Shown: positions 7,144 through 15,300 of the stretch, piece after piece
Layout: each line of letters opens with the position of its first letter
How positions within the stretch are numbered: position 1 is the first letter of the stretch
Assembly: GCA_964397565.1 (NCBI GenBank)
Contig: CAYNJC010000021.1
Location: 11,109 to 75,108 of the forward strand
Source of the DNA: JAPLST01 sp964397565
GTDB lineage: Bacteria > Auribacterota > UBA3054 > JAPLST01
DNA length: 64,000 bases
Direction of reading: 5' to 3'
The notes under the pieces: generated by a model
What the model was told of the DNA's origin: nothing
The model's input: only the letters and a program-made list of their open reading frames with translations
The model's database searches: none
Position numbers and translations under genes: made by a program

Positions 7144-8925
7144 ATGGATACACCCATGCAGAACCCTCTCGCTAAAGTCACGCGCATTAACGGGCCGGCT
7201 GTCTTCGCCTCCGGCACCAGCGCCATGCGCATCGGCGACCAAGTCTTGGTCGGCGACCAGAATTTGATGGGCGAAATTATCAGGCAGGATGGCGATGTCG
7301 CCACGATTCAGGTCTACGAGGACACCACCGGCCTGCAACCGGGCGCGCCGGTCGTCGGCACCGGCCGGCAATTGTCGGTCGAACTCGGCCCCGGCTTGCT
7401 GCGCAGCATTTACGACGGCATCCAACGCCCGCTCGATAAAATCTATGCCATCTCGAAAACCTTCATTGCGCGCGGCATTGTCGTGCCCAGTCTGGATCGC
7501 GCCACGCGCTGGCATTTTGTCCCGACGCGCAAGGTCGGCGACGCGCTCGGCCCCAACAGCATTCTCGGCACGGTCAAGGAAACCGAGCTGATCGAGCACC
7601 GCATCCTTGTCCCGCCGGATGTGGCCGGCACCCTCAGTGCACTCGTCGCGGAAGGCGAGTATACGCTTGACCAGGTCATCGGATCCGTCAGCACCGCCGC
7701 GGGCGAAATGCCCCTGCGCATGTTCCACGCCTGGCCGGTGCGCAAGCCGCGCCCGGTCTTCGATCGCCTTGAACCGAATATTCCGCTCTTCACCGGCCAG
7801 CGGGTGATTGATTTCTTCTTCCCCATCGCGCGCGGCGGCGCGGCCGCCATCCCCGGCGGCTTCGGCACCGGCAAAACAGTGACCCAACACCAACTCGCCA
7901 AATGGAGCGATGCCAGTGTCATTATCTACATCGGCTGCGGCGAGCGCGGCAATGAAATGACGCAGGTGCTGCAAGAGTTTCCTGAATTGAAAGACCCGCG
8001 CACCGGCCGGCCGTTGATGGATCGCACCGTGCTGATCGCCAACACCTCGAACATGCCGGTCACCGCCCGCGAAGCCAGTATTTACACGGGCATTACCATC
8101 GCCGAGTACTACCGCGACATGGGCTATCATGTGGCGGTCATGGCCGATTCGACCTCGCGCTGGGCCGAAGCCTTGCGCGAGATCGGCGGGCGCCTCGAGG
8201 AAATGCCGGCGGAAGAAGGTTATCCCGCCTACCTCGCCAGCCGTCTTGCCGAATTTTACGAGCGCGCCGGCCGCGCCCGCATTGGTAATGCCGACGACCG
8301 GCGCGAAGGTTCGGTGAGCGTCGTCGGCGCAGTCTCGCCCCAAGGCGGCGATTTTTCGGAGCCGGTCACACAGCACACGCGCCGCTTCGTCCGCTGCTTC
8401 TGGGCGCTCGACAAGGCGCTTGCCGCCGCGCGCCATTTTCCCTCGATCAACTGGAACGATTCTTACAGCGAATATACCGGCGACGTCACGCCCTGGTGGC
8501 AGACGGTCAGCAAAGAATTTGACTATCGCACGCTGCGCGAGCGCGCCATGGCCTTGCTGCAGGAGGAGAACAAGCTGCAGCAGATCGTCAAGCTGGTCGG
8601 GCCGGACGCCTTGCCCGATCGGCAGCGCCTGGTGCTCGTCACCGCGCGCCTGCTCAAGGACGGCTTCCTGCAACAAAACGCCTTCAACGCCAACGACGTC
8701 TATTGCACGCCCGAAAAACAATTGCGCATGATGGATGTCATTTTGTATTTCCACGAGCGCGCCGGCAAGATGATTGAAGAAGGCGTGCCGTGTGTGCGCA
8801 TGACCGACCTCGACGTGCTCTCGCACATCATCCGCATGAAGACCGACATTGCCTGCGCCGACGCGGCCGACATCTCAAAGCTGAAAGACGAGATTGACTA
8901 CGTGCTGCAGGGCCTCAAGCGCTAG
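7144..8925 (+). CDS. atpA: V-type ATP synthase catalytic subunit A
   Basis: The 593-residue catalytic subunit shows family signatures in order: N-terminal KVTRINGPAVFASG; the nonhomologous bulge region (about 110-200); P-loop GGFGTGKT at residues 238-245 with Gly where many homologues have Pro; GCGERGNEM; MADSTSRWAEALREIGGRLE; and GAVSPQGGDFSEPVTQ. It hydrolyses or makes ATP at the A/B interface. TTG at 7138 is in frame, but ATG 7144 (or ATG 7156) is the likelier start. Normally genes for subunits B and D follow A directly. Here the operon stops, and only repeats and recQ come next, so the partner subunits must be encoded elsewhere if the enzyme works. Confidence 0.96.
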   Translation: MDTPMQNPLAKVTRINGPAVFASGTSAMRIGDQVLVGDQNLMGEIIRQDGDVATIQVYEDTTGLQPGAPVVGTGRQLSVELGPGLLRSIYDGIQRPLDKIYAISKTFIARGIVVPSLDRATRWHFVPTRKVGDALGPNSILGTVKETELIEHRILVPPDVAGTLSALVAEGEYTLDQVIGSVSTAAGEMPLRMFHAWPVRKPRPVFDRLEPNIPLFTGQRVIDFFFPIARGGAAAIPGGFGTGKTVTQHQLAKWSDASVIIYIGCGERGNEMTQVLQEFPELKDPRTGRPLMDRTVLIANTSNMPVTAREASIYTGITIAEYYRDMGYHVAVMADSTSRWAEALREIGGRLEEMPAEEGYPAYLASRLAEFYERAGRARIGNADDRREGSVSVVGAVSPQGGDFSEPVTQHTRRFVRCFWALDKALAAARHFPSINWNDSYSEYTGDVTPWWQTVSKEFDYRTLRERAMALLQEENKLQQIVKLVGPDALPDRQRLVLVTARLLKDGFLQQNAFNANDVYCTPEKQLRMMDVILYFHERAGKMIEEGVPCVRMTDLDVLSHIIRMKTDIACADAADISKLKDEIDYVLQGLKR

Positions 8926-9056
8926 CACGGACAAACCTGCCCGCCGTTTCCGGTATTCGGTATGCAGTGTTCGGCATTCAGGACGTGGCCGCGCAACGGC
9001 ATTCCGTGCATGCCTGGTTTGTCCCGCCACTGCCGCAACTCTTGCCACGCAGACAT

Positions 9057-9181
9057 ACTAATGAATGCGCTTTCTACTTTGCAGCGTCCTTGTAGCCGCC
9101 CGCGGTGAGGGCGGCTTCTGCAGCCGCGGTCAGCGCCCGCGGCCACAATTGGCATGACACCTAGTAAGCGCATGCATTAGC
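9057..9181 (+). repeat. MITE-like element, copy 1
   Basis: A 125-bp element is bounded by imperfect inverted repeats (ACTAATGAATGCGCTT at the left, AAGCGCATGCATTAGC at the right). Its core is GC-rich and self-complementary (GCCGCCCGCGGTGAGGGCGGC and GCAGCCGCGGTCAGCGCCCG). It has no ORF. Near-identical copies lie at 51463-51587, 23355-23507 (reverse) and 63948 to the window edge (reverse). The 131 bp between the atpA stop and this element hold short degenerate repeats (CGGTATTCGGTATGC, GTTCGGCATTC) and no gene. Confidence 0.85.
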
Positions 9182-9185
9182 AACA

Positions 9186-9226
9186 GGCTGCTTGGAATCC
9201 CGCCGTTGGCGGGGCTCCAAGCAGCC
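9186..9226 (+). repeat. GCTGCTTGG palindrome upstream of recQ
   Basis: GGCTGCTTGG pairs with CCAAGCAGCC, and between them TCCCGCC pairs with GGCGGGG, giving a long hairpin. Related full or half copies occur at 11459-11542, 15408-15463 and inside MITE copy 3 (about 23402-23430). Confidence 0.75.
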
Positions 9227-9265
9227 CTGAACCCCCTCGTGATCTCGCCGCGAGAGCATTTATTG

Positions 9266-9271
9266 TATACT
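9266..9271 (+). promoter_or_regulatory. Putative -10 element of recQ; transcript likely leaderless or nearly so
   Basis: TATACT lies seven bases before the recQ ATG at 9279, so transcription would start at or within a couple of bases of the start codon. There is no good -35 hexamer and no Shine-Dalgarno sequence. The palindrome CTCGCCGCGAG sits just upstream. Confidence 0.45.
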
Positions 9272-9278
9272 GTTTGCA

Positions 9279-11450
9279 ATGAGCCCGGCCCCCACCAACA
9301 CGCATGACCGTGCCCCGCGCACACAGAGCCCGGCCGTGGCCGCGCTCACGCGCCATTTTGGATTCCGTACCTTTCTCGACGGCCAGGAACGCGCGGTACG
9401 CGCGATTCTCGAGGGCAGCGACACCCTCATTGTCATGCCCACCGGCGGCGGCAAATCGCTGTGCTACCAGTTGCCCGCCATGGTGCTCGAAGGCCTTACC
9501 ATCGTCGTCTCGCCCTTGATTGCCCTGATGAAAGACCAGGTGGATGGCCTGACCGCCAAGGGCGTGCCGGCAACCTTTATCAATTCTGCGCTGGACGCGC
9601 GCGAAATTGACCGGCGCATCGAGCGCATGCGGCGCGGTGACTATCGCTTGGTGTACATTGCGCCCGAGCGTTTCAAGAGCGCGCGCTTTGTGCAGGCGCT
9701 CGCGCCGCTGTCCGTGGCGCTGTTCGCGGTGGACGAAGCGCATTGCATTTCGCAATGGGGGCACGATTTCCGTCCGGATTATTTGCGCCTCAAAGCGGTC
9801 CTGGCGCAGCTGGGCCAGCCTCAGGTCGCGGCGCTCACGGCCACTGCCACGCCGGAAGTGCGCGACGACATTCTGGTGCAACTTGGGCTCGGTGTGGATG
9901 GCCGGAACGCGCCGCAGGTGCTGGTGTCGGGCTTTGCGCGCGGGAATCTGACGCTGGTCGTCTCACGCGTTAGAACTGCCGCAGAAAAGCTCGCCCGCAT
10001 CAGTGCGGCCGCCGCCGCGGTGGGCAGCGGCATTGTCTACTGCGCCACACGCAAGAACGTCGAGCGGGTGGCCCAGTCGCTCCGCAACGCCGGCGTGCGC
10101 TGCATCGCGTATCATGCCGGCATGACGGATGAGCAGCGCAGCGCCGCCCAGGATGCCTTCATGCGCGGCGACATTCCCCTGGCGGTTGCCACCAACGCGC
10201 TCGGCATGGGCGTGGATCGCGCGGATGTCCGCTGCGTCATCCACCATGACATTCCCGGCAGTGTCGAGGCCTACTACCAGGAAGCCGGCCGTGCCGGCCG
10301 CGATGGCGAACCGGCGTGGTGCGAGCTGCTCTACAACTATGCCGACGTGCGCACCCAGGAGTTTTTCGTGGCCGGCGCCAATCCGGGCCGCGCGGATATT
10401 GCGCGGGTGTATGCGACCCTGCAGTTTTTGTGCGCCAATGGTTCGATTGAAATGCCGATCACGCGGATTGCGGAGCTGATCGGCAAGACGTGCAACTCCA
10501 TGGCGGTGGGCGGCGCGCTGCATGTGCTTGAAAAAGCCGGCGCGATTCAGCGCGAGTACGCCCAGGGCAGCCGCACGCACACCACCCACCTGGTCACACC
10601 GGTGCAGCCGCTGGCTGCCTTGGCCATTGATTTTGACCGTCTCGAGGCCAAGCGCCGCCGCGATGATGAAAAACTTAGACGCATGATTTCTTACGCCGAG
10701 CACAATGGCTGCCGGCATGGGTTCATCCTCAATTACTTTGGTGACCTTGATGCGCCCGAACATTGCGCCACCTGCGACTATTGCCTTGCCCACCGCCAGT
10801 CCGCCGCACGCTTGCCCACCGAAGACGAGCAGCTCGCCGTGCGCAAGGCACTTAGCTGCATCGCGCGGCTCGACGGCTGTTATGGCCGCGGCCGTATCGC
10901 GCAGGTGCTGGTTGGCTCGCGCGCCAAGGAGGTGCTCGACGCCGGCCTCGATCAACTGACCACCTACGCCTTGCTGGCCGATGAAGGCAGCGAGTACGTC
11001 TGGGAACTGCTCGACGCGCTGATCGCCGCCAGCTGCATTGCCGTCAGCACAGGCAAGTATCCAACCTTGTCACTGACGCCCCTCGGCCACGACGTGATGC
11101 ACGCCCGCAGCGATCTGGCGCTGGCCTTGCCGGACGCGCCGCGCGCGCGGCCGGCACGGGTGCGTGACCGCCGGGCGGCAGGCCACACCGCTGCGCCCAC
11201 CGAAGATGCGGACAGCACCACGCTGCTGCACGCCCTGCGCGCCTGGCGGCGCGATGAAGCGGCCGCGCGCGGCGTGCCAGCCTTCCACATTTATACTGAG
11301 AACACCTTGCACGAACTCGCCCTGCACAAGCCACAGACGAATCTTGCGTTGCTGAACATACGCGGCATTGGGCCCGCAAAAGCCCGCCAGTTCGGCGCGG
11401 CAACAGTGGAGATCATCCGCGCCAAATGCTCTCGCGGCGAGAGCATTTAA
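9279..11450 (+). CDS. recQ: ATP-dependent DNA helicase RecQ
   Basis: This 723-residue superfamily 2 3'-5' helicase acts in recombination and replication-fork repair. Visible parts are motif I MPTGGGKSLCYQLPA (about 52-66), motif II with the aromatic loop DEAHCISQWGHDFRPDY, motif III ALTATAT and motif VI YYQEAGRAGRDG. These are followed by the RecQ zinc-binding cysteines (C...HCATCDYC near residue 490), a winged-helix RQC region and an HRDC-like C-terminus with NIRGIGPAKARQFG. The C-terminal SRGESI and the stop codon lie inside a repeat also present just upstream of the gene. The gene sits where V-ATPase subunits B and D would be expected. Confidence 0.96.
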   Translation: MSPAPTNTHDRAPRTQSPAVAALTRHFGFRTFLDGQERAVRAILEGSDTLIVMPTGGGKSLCYQLPAMVLEGLTIVVSPLIALMKDQVDGLTAKGVPATFINSALDAREIDRRIERMRRGDYRLVYIAPERFKSARFVQALAPLSVALFAVDEAHCISQWGHDFRPDYLRLKAVLAQLGQPQVAALTATATPEVRDDILVQLGLGVDGRNAPQVLVSGFARGNLTLVVSRVRTAAEKLARISAAAAAVGSGIVYCATRKNVERVAQSLRNAGVRCIAYHAGMTDEQRSAAQDAFMRGDIPLAVATNALGMGVDRADVRCVIHHDIPGSVEAYYQEAGRAGRDGEPAWCELLYNYADVRTQEFFVAGANPGRADIARVYATLQFLCANGSIEMPITRIAELIGKTCNSMAVGGALHVLEKAGAIQREYAQGSRTHTTHLVTPVQPLAALAIDFDRLEAKRRRDDEKLRRMISYAEHNGCRHGFILNYFGDLDAPEHCATCDYCLAHRQSAARLPTEDEQLAVRKALSCIARLDGCYGRGRIAQVLVGSRAKEVLDAGLDQLTTYALLADEGSEYVWELLDALIAASCIAVSTGKYPTLSLTPLGHDVMHARSDLALALPDAPRARPARVRDRRAAGHTAAPTEDADSTTLLHALRAWRRDEAAARGVPAFHIYTENTLHELALHKPQTNLALLNIRGIGPAKARQFGAATVEIIRAKCSRGESI

Positions 11451-11545
11451 GGATTCAGGGCTGCTTGGAGTCCCGCCAACGGCGGGATTCAGGGTTCAGG
11501 TACTTGCCACCTGCTGCTTGGAGTCCCGGCAGCGGCGGGATCACT
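11429..11545 (+). repeat. Repeats at the 3' end of recQ
   Basis: CTCTCGCGGCGAGAGCATTTA (11429-11449) nearly repeats the 9244-9262 sequence upstream of recQ. It is followed by two half copies of the GCTGCTTGGAGTCCCG repeat (11459 and 11513). The rest of the gap to 11729 carries 7-bp tandem units (ACTGATC, about 11570-11592) and fragments such as CCTTCGTGGCTTCGG that recur in other spacers. No gene is seen there. Confidence 0.7.
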
Positions 11546-11729
11546 CGCTACCTACTACCGATGTACCGATCACTGATTACTGATCACTGATCACAAGTTC
11601 TGCCTTCGTGGCTTCGGTACTGCGTGGCGACAATTGCTGCTGTGGCGGGTCAAACCAAGCATACGCGGAACGCCGTTCCGCGGCTACGTGCTGAATACTG
11701 CTTACCGAACACCGAATGCCCAACACCGC

Positions 11730-12383
11730 TTACTGACTCAACACCGGTGCCCCGACCGGCACCAAGTACAGAATGCGTGTGTCTTTGGGCACCTGCAGCA
11801 GCGTCGCTGCTGCCTGTTCGTCGAACGCGCCCACCGCCACCGTGCCCAAGCCAAGCTCGACCGCTTTCAACATCACATTTTGGGTCGCGTGCCCCATTTC
11901 CATGTGGATGTACATCAGGCCGCGCTCGCCGTAGCGCTTGGTGGTGCGCTCGCACACGGCGCCAAATATAACAATTGCCGGCGCGTACGCCACACAGGGT
12001 TGGCCCAGTGCCGCCACGCCCAGCGCGCGCCGCACGTCGTTTGTTTGCAGCTGCGTCAGCGTGTGCTTGGCCGGCTTGTAGTGGAACACGCCGCGCTCGT
12101 TGGCGACATACAGTTCCAGCGGGTAGAGCGCGCCGGCCGAGGGCGCCGCACGCAAGCCATGCGGTGAGGTGATGCCCTGCGCGGCCCACAGCAGCGCGCC
12201 TAGCTTGTCGAGTGGCACGGGCTCTTTGGTAAATTCGCGCACCGAGCGCCGTTTGAGGATGAGCTTTGTCAGCGGGCTGGCCGCATGATCGGCAGGCATG
12301 GGCAAAGGAAGTTCCATGGCAGTATTGGTAGCAGCAATGACGGCCGCCGCGGCCACGGCAAGACTCCAAATAATCTTGCGCAT
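11730..12383 (-). CDS. SagB-type nitroreductase-fold oxidoreductase, exported or anchored
   Basis: The 217-residue protein carries an N-terminal hydrophobic leader (MRKIIWSLAVAAAAVIAATN). The FMN-binding nitroreductase fold shows RRSVREFTKEPVPLDKLGAL, LLWAAQGITSPHGLRAAPSA, GALYPLELYV, HMEMGHATQNVMLKAVELGL and GVGAF-like GTVAVGAF. This matches the SagB/ThcOx-type branch, which in other systems oxidises peptide heterocycles. Here there is no precursor peptide or cyclodehydratase, so that role is not implied. Its ATG lies one base after the nspC stop and has no Shine-Dalgarno sequence, which indicates translational coupling to the polyamine genes. The substrate is unknown. Confidence 0.8.
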   Translation of the reverse strand: MRKIIWSLAVAAAAVIAATNTAMELPLPMPADHAASPLTKLILKRRSVREFTKEPVPLDKLGALLWAAQGITSPHGLRAAPSAGALYPLELYVANERGVFHYKPAKHTLTQLQTNDVRRALGVAALGQPCVAYAPAIVIFGAVCERTTKRYGERGLMYIHMEMGHATQNVMLKAVELGLGTVAVGAFDEQAAATLLQVPKDTRILYLVPVGAPVLSQ

Positions 12384-12384
12384 T

Positions 12385-13518
12385 TTAGGAGAGGCGTTGT
12401 TTGAAATCTTGATAGGTAAAATTGCGCACGATTTCAATGGCACCGTTGTCGTGTTCGAGCGCGAGCGCGGGATGCCGCACGCCGTTGAACATCGTCGTTT
12501 TCACAAATGAATAGTGCGCCATATCGAGAAAGACCAGGCGGTCGCCCGGCCGCAGTGGCTGGGCAAACGAATAATCGCCGATCACATCGCCGGCGAGACA
12601 GGTCAGCCCGCCCAGCCGATACGTGTGCGCACGTTCGCCCGGCGCGCCCGCGCCGACGATCTCTGGCCGATACGGCATTTCGAGCACATCCGGCATGTGC
12701 GCCGAAGCCGATGTGTCCAGAATCGCGAGCGGCATCGCATTGTAGGTCACATCCAGCACGGATGCCACCAGCACGCCAGCGTTCAGCGCGACGGCCTCGC
12801 CCGGCTCAAGATATAGTTCCTGTGTGCCGTAGCGCGTGCGGAACTGTTCGATGCAGCGGCAGAGCAACTCCACATCATAGTCGGCGCGCGTGATGTGATG
12901 TCCACCGCCAAAATTGATCCACGCCATGCGTGGAATGAGGTCGCCGAATTTCCCCTCGAACGCCTGCAGCGTGCGCTGCAACGCATCGGCGTTTTGCTCG
13001 CACAAGGCATGAAAATGCAGGCCGCTGATGCCGTCCAGCGCGGCTTCGTCGAGCTGCGCGCGCACGACGCCCAGCCGTGAGCACGGCCCGCACGGACTGT
13101 ACTGCGGCACCGGCGCCTCGGAATGCTCGGGATTGACGCGCAAACCGCAGGCAATCTGGCGCGGCACACGCGCGCGGTGGCGCTGCCATTGCGCGCACGA
13201 ATTGAACACCAGGTGATCGGCAACACCGATCAATTCATCAATGTCGTGGTCCGAGTAGGCCGGCGCGAAGACATGTACTTCGCCGCCGAATTCATCGCGA
13301 CCGAGGCGGGCTTCAAACGGGCCGCTCGCGCAGACGCCATCCAGATACTGGCGCAGCAATGGAAATGTGCGCCACATCGCGAAGGCTTTCAGGGCCAGCA
13401 GGATTTTGCAGCCCGTGCGCGCGCGCACCGTGGCCAGCGTCGCGCAATTGCGGCGCAGCGCGGCCTCCTGCACGACAAAGCAGGGGGTGGGCAGACTATG
13501 ATACGGGTTGGCGGTCAA
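12385..13518 (-). CDS. nspC: Carboxynorspermidine/carboxyspermidine decarboxylase
   Basis: This 377-residue PLP enzyme of the alanine racemase-fold family decarboxylates carboxy(nor)spermidine to (nor)spermidine. The N-terminal TPCFVVQEAALRRNCATL is typical, the PLP lysine lies in KILLALKAFAM, and SGLHFHALCEQNADALQRTL, WINFGGGHHITRADYDV, LEPGEAVALNAG and CLAGDVIGDYSF are NspC signatures. Length is exactly that of the family if translation starts at TTG 13518. Longer frames would read through a 7-bp tandem repeat array (13516-13554) that yields the residues IVHRSS. It follows carboxynorspermidine synthase by about 43 bp. Confidence 0.92.
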   Translation of the reverse strand: MTANPYHSLPTPCFVVQEAALRRNCATLATVRARTGCKILLALKAFAMWRTFPLLRQYLDGVCASGPFEARLGRDEFGGEVHVFAPAYSDHDIDELIGVADHLVFNSCAQWQRHRARVPRQIACGLRVNPEHSEAPVPQYSPCGPCSRLGVVRAQLDEAALDGISGLHFHALCEQNADALQRTLQAFEGKFGDLIPRMAWINFGGGHHITRADYDVELLCRCIEQFRTRYGTQELYLEPGEAVALNAGVLVASVLDVTYNAMPLAILDTSASAHMPDVLEMPYRPEIVGAGAPGERAHTYRLGGLTCLAGDVIGDYSFAQPLRPGDRLVFLDMAHYSFVKTTMFNGVRHPALALEHDNGAIEIVRNFTYQDFKQRLS

Positions 13519-13554
13519 CGATGAACGATGAACAATGAACGATGAACAATAAAC
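13516..13554 (+). repeat. Heptanucleotide tandem array (GATGAAC)
   Basis: About five units of 7 bp (GATGAAC/AATGAAC) lie between the carboxynorspermidine synthase gene and nspC. The array abuts the probable TTG start of nspC and therefore occupies its ribosome-binding region. Confidence 0.85.
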
Positions 13555-13561
13555 GCAGCGC

Positions 13562-14752
13562 TCACAGCAGCACTTCCGTCCACGGCAGGCCGTGCTGTGC
13601 CAAATCGCGCATGAATGGTTGCGGATCAAACTCTTCGGTGTTCCACACGCCCGGCCGTTGCCACGCGCCGGTCAACATTTGCTTGGCGCCGATCATGGCC
13701 GGCACGCCGGTCGTGTAGGAAATCGCCTGCGCCGTGACTTCGCGATAGCAGGCGGCATGATCGCATGTGTTATAAATGAAATACTTCTTCGGCCGGCCGT
13801 CCTTGACACCTTCAATCAGGCAGCCGATGCAGGTCTTGCCGGTGTAGTTTTTCGCCAGCGAAGCCGGGTCGGGCAACAACGCCTTGAGAAACTTGATCGG
13901 CACAATTTCGCGGCCTTCGAACGCGACCGGGTCAATGCGCGTCATGCCGACATTCTGCAGCACGCGCAGGTGCGTCAAATAACTTTCCGAGAAGGTCATC
14001 CAGAAGCGCAGCCGCTGGACCCCTTTGATATTTCTCGCCAGCGATTCGAGTTCCTCGTGATACAGCAGGTAAATTTCTTTCGGCCCAATGCCTTCGGGAA
14101 ACGCGAAGGTCTTGTGCACGGACAGTGGATCGGTCTCGATCCAGCGGCCATCCTCATAATACTTGCCGCGCTGGGTGATCTCGCGAATGTTGATTTCCGG
14201 GTTGAAATTGGTGGCGAAGGCGTGCCCGTGACTGCCGGCATTGGCGTCAATGATGTCAATGGTGTTGATGGCATCGAAGTGCATCTTCCGGGCCCACGCG
14301 CAGAAAATGTTGGTCACGCCCGGGTCGAAGCCGCAGCCCAGCAAGGCCATGATGCCGGCCTTCTTGAAACGCGCGCGATAGGCCCACTGCCACCGGTACT
14401 CGAATTTGGCCTTGTCCGGCGGCTCGTAGTTGGCGGTATCGAGATAGTCCACGCCGGTCGCCAGACAGGCGTCCATGATCGGCAGGTCCTGATACGGCAG
14501 GGCAACATTGATGACCAGCGCCGGCTTGACGCACTTGATCAATTTCACCATCCGGAGCACGTTGTCCGCATCAACCGTGGCGATGTCAATCGTACGTTTG
14601 GTGCGTTTCTTGATGTCCGCGCGAATCGCCGCGCATTTCGCCAGCGTGCGGCTGGCCAGCGTGATGTGCTCAAACACGGCGGGTACTTGCGCGCATTTGT
14701 GCACAACCACATTGCCAACGCCGCCGGCGCCGATGATCAGAACGCGTGCCAT
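13562..14752 (-). CDS. Carboxynorspermidine synthase (saccharopine dehydrogenase family)
   Basis: The 396-residue NAD(P)H-dependent enzyme condenses aspartate semialdehyde with putrescine or diaminopropane, the step before NspC. It begins MARVLIIGAGGVGNVVVHKC, a Rossmann GxGxxG. It continues with TLASRTLAKCAAI, LVINVALPYQDLPIMDACL, TGVDYLDTANYEP and LGCGFDPGVTNIFCAW, as in carboxynorspermidine synthases. The ATG at 14752 follows a G-rich stretch (CAGGGGACCACC). Together with the downstream nspC it forms the bacterial alternative spermidine route. The arrangement synthase, decarboxylase, nitroreductase forms one minus-strand operon. Confidence 0.92.
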   Translation of the reverse strand: MARVLIIGAGGVGNVVVHKCAQVPAVFEHITLASRTLAKCAAIRADIKKRTKRTIDIATVDADNVLRMVKLIKCVKPALVINVALPYQDLPIMDACLATGVDYLDTANYEPPDKAKFEYRWQWAYRARFKKAGIMALLGCGFDPGVTNIFCAWARKMHFDAINTIDIIDANAGSHGHAFATNFNPEINIREITQRGKYYEDGRWIETDPLSVHKTFAFPEGIGPKEIYLLYHEELESLARNIKGVQRLRFWMTFSESYLTHLRVLQNVGMTRIDPVAFEGREIVPIKFLKALLPDPASLAKNYTGKTCIGCLIEGVKDGRPKKYFIYNTCDHAACYREVTAQAISYTTGVPAMIGAKQMLTGAWQRPGVWNTEEFDPQPFMRDLAQHGLPWTEVLL

Positions 14753-14802
14753 GGTGGTCCCCTGTGGTTGGCGTGAATGAAACAATGCATGTGTCAAGAG
14801 TG

Positions 14803-14831
14803 ATTGTACCCGAAGTGCGCGGCGCATGCAA
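14803..14831 (-). promoter_or_regulatory. Promoter of the carboxynorspermidine operon
   Basis: On the minus strand TTGCAT (14826-14831), 17 bp and TACAAT (14803-14808) give a transcript leader of about 45 nt before the ATG at 14752. Confidence 0.65.
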
Positions 14832-14964
14832 GCGCATGGCAGAATTTTAACAAAGAGTAAAAGAGTAAAGGAGAGATCATTGCAGCGCAAGCGCAGTTGT
14901 AGCCGCGCCGCACGGCGCGGATGCTGCGGCGGCACTCTTGTCCGCAGATAGCGGCGATCCGAAC

Positions 14965-15300
14965 TTATCGCGTGGCGCGAGAATGCATAGCGTTTGTCTG
15001 GGCGGCCTTGCTTGTGGATTCAATTTGTTGTTTTCGCATCGCTCTGTACTTGGCGCCATGAGAAATATCACAGGAGATCATGACCAGGGCGAGTGCCAGT
15101 GCCATCGCACCAAAGATGCGCTGATACCTGCGTGGGCCCAATCCCGCAATGACCGCCAAAGGCAGCAGCAGCAGATAGGCACCCCAGTATTCACCCGGCA
15201 TTGCGGCCAGCATATTGGAAAGCACCGCCCAGAGGCAGTAGAGCACCATGAACGTTATGGCTTCGGCGGAACTTGGCTTGTACATCTCAATAATCTTCAT
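14965..15300 (-). CDS. Small membrane protein, unknown function
   Basis: The 111-residue protein starts at ATG 15300 (MKIIEMYKPSSAEA). Three probable transmembrane helices are visible: ITFMVLYCLWAVLSNMLAAM, YWGAYLLLLPLAVIAGLG and IFGAMALALALVMISCDISH. A polar basic C-terminal tail of about 30 residues follows. No family is recognised. The frame could be read further upstream, but that part is intergenic repeat. No clear ribosome-binding site is visible, so the start is tentative. It stands alone between the polyamine operon and the 15.7-kb divergent operon. Confidence 0.6.
   Translation of the reverse strand: MKIIEMYKPSSAEAITFMVLYCLWAVLSNMLAAMPGEYWGAYLLLLPLAVIAGLGPRRYQRIFGAMALALALVMISCDISHGAKYRAMRKQQIESTSKAAQTNAMHSRATR

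Noticed and set aside
7105..8826. 573-codon minus-strand frame opposite atpA
   Set aside because: It lies entirely against one of the best-supported genes in the window and has no family features of its own.
13516..13554. Heptamer array as a CRISPR or small-RNA locus
   Set aside because: Units are contiguous with no spacers, and there is no cas gene in the window.
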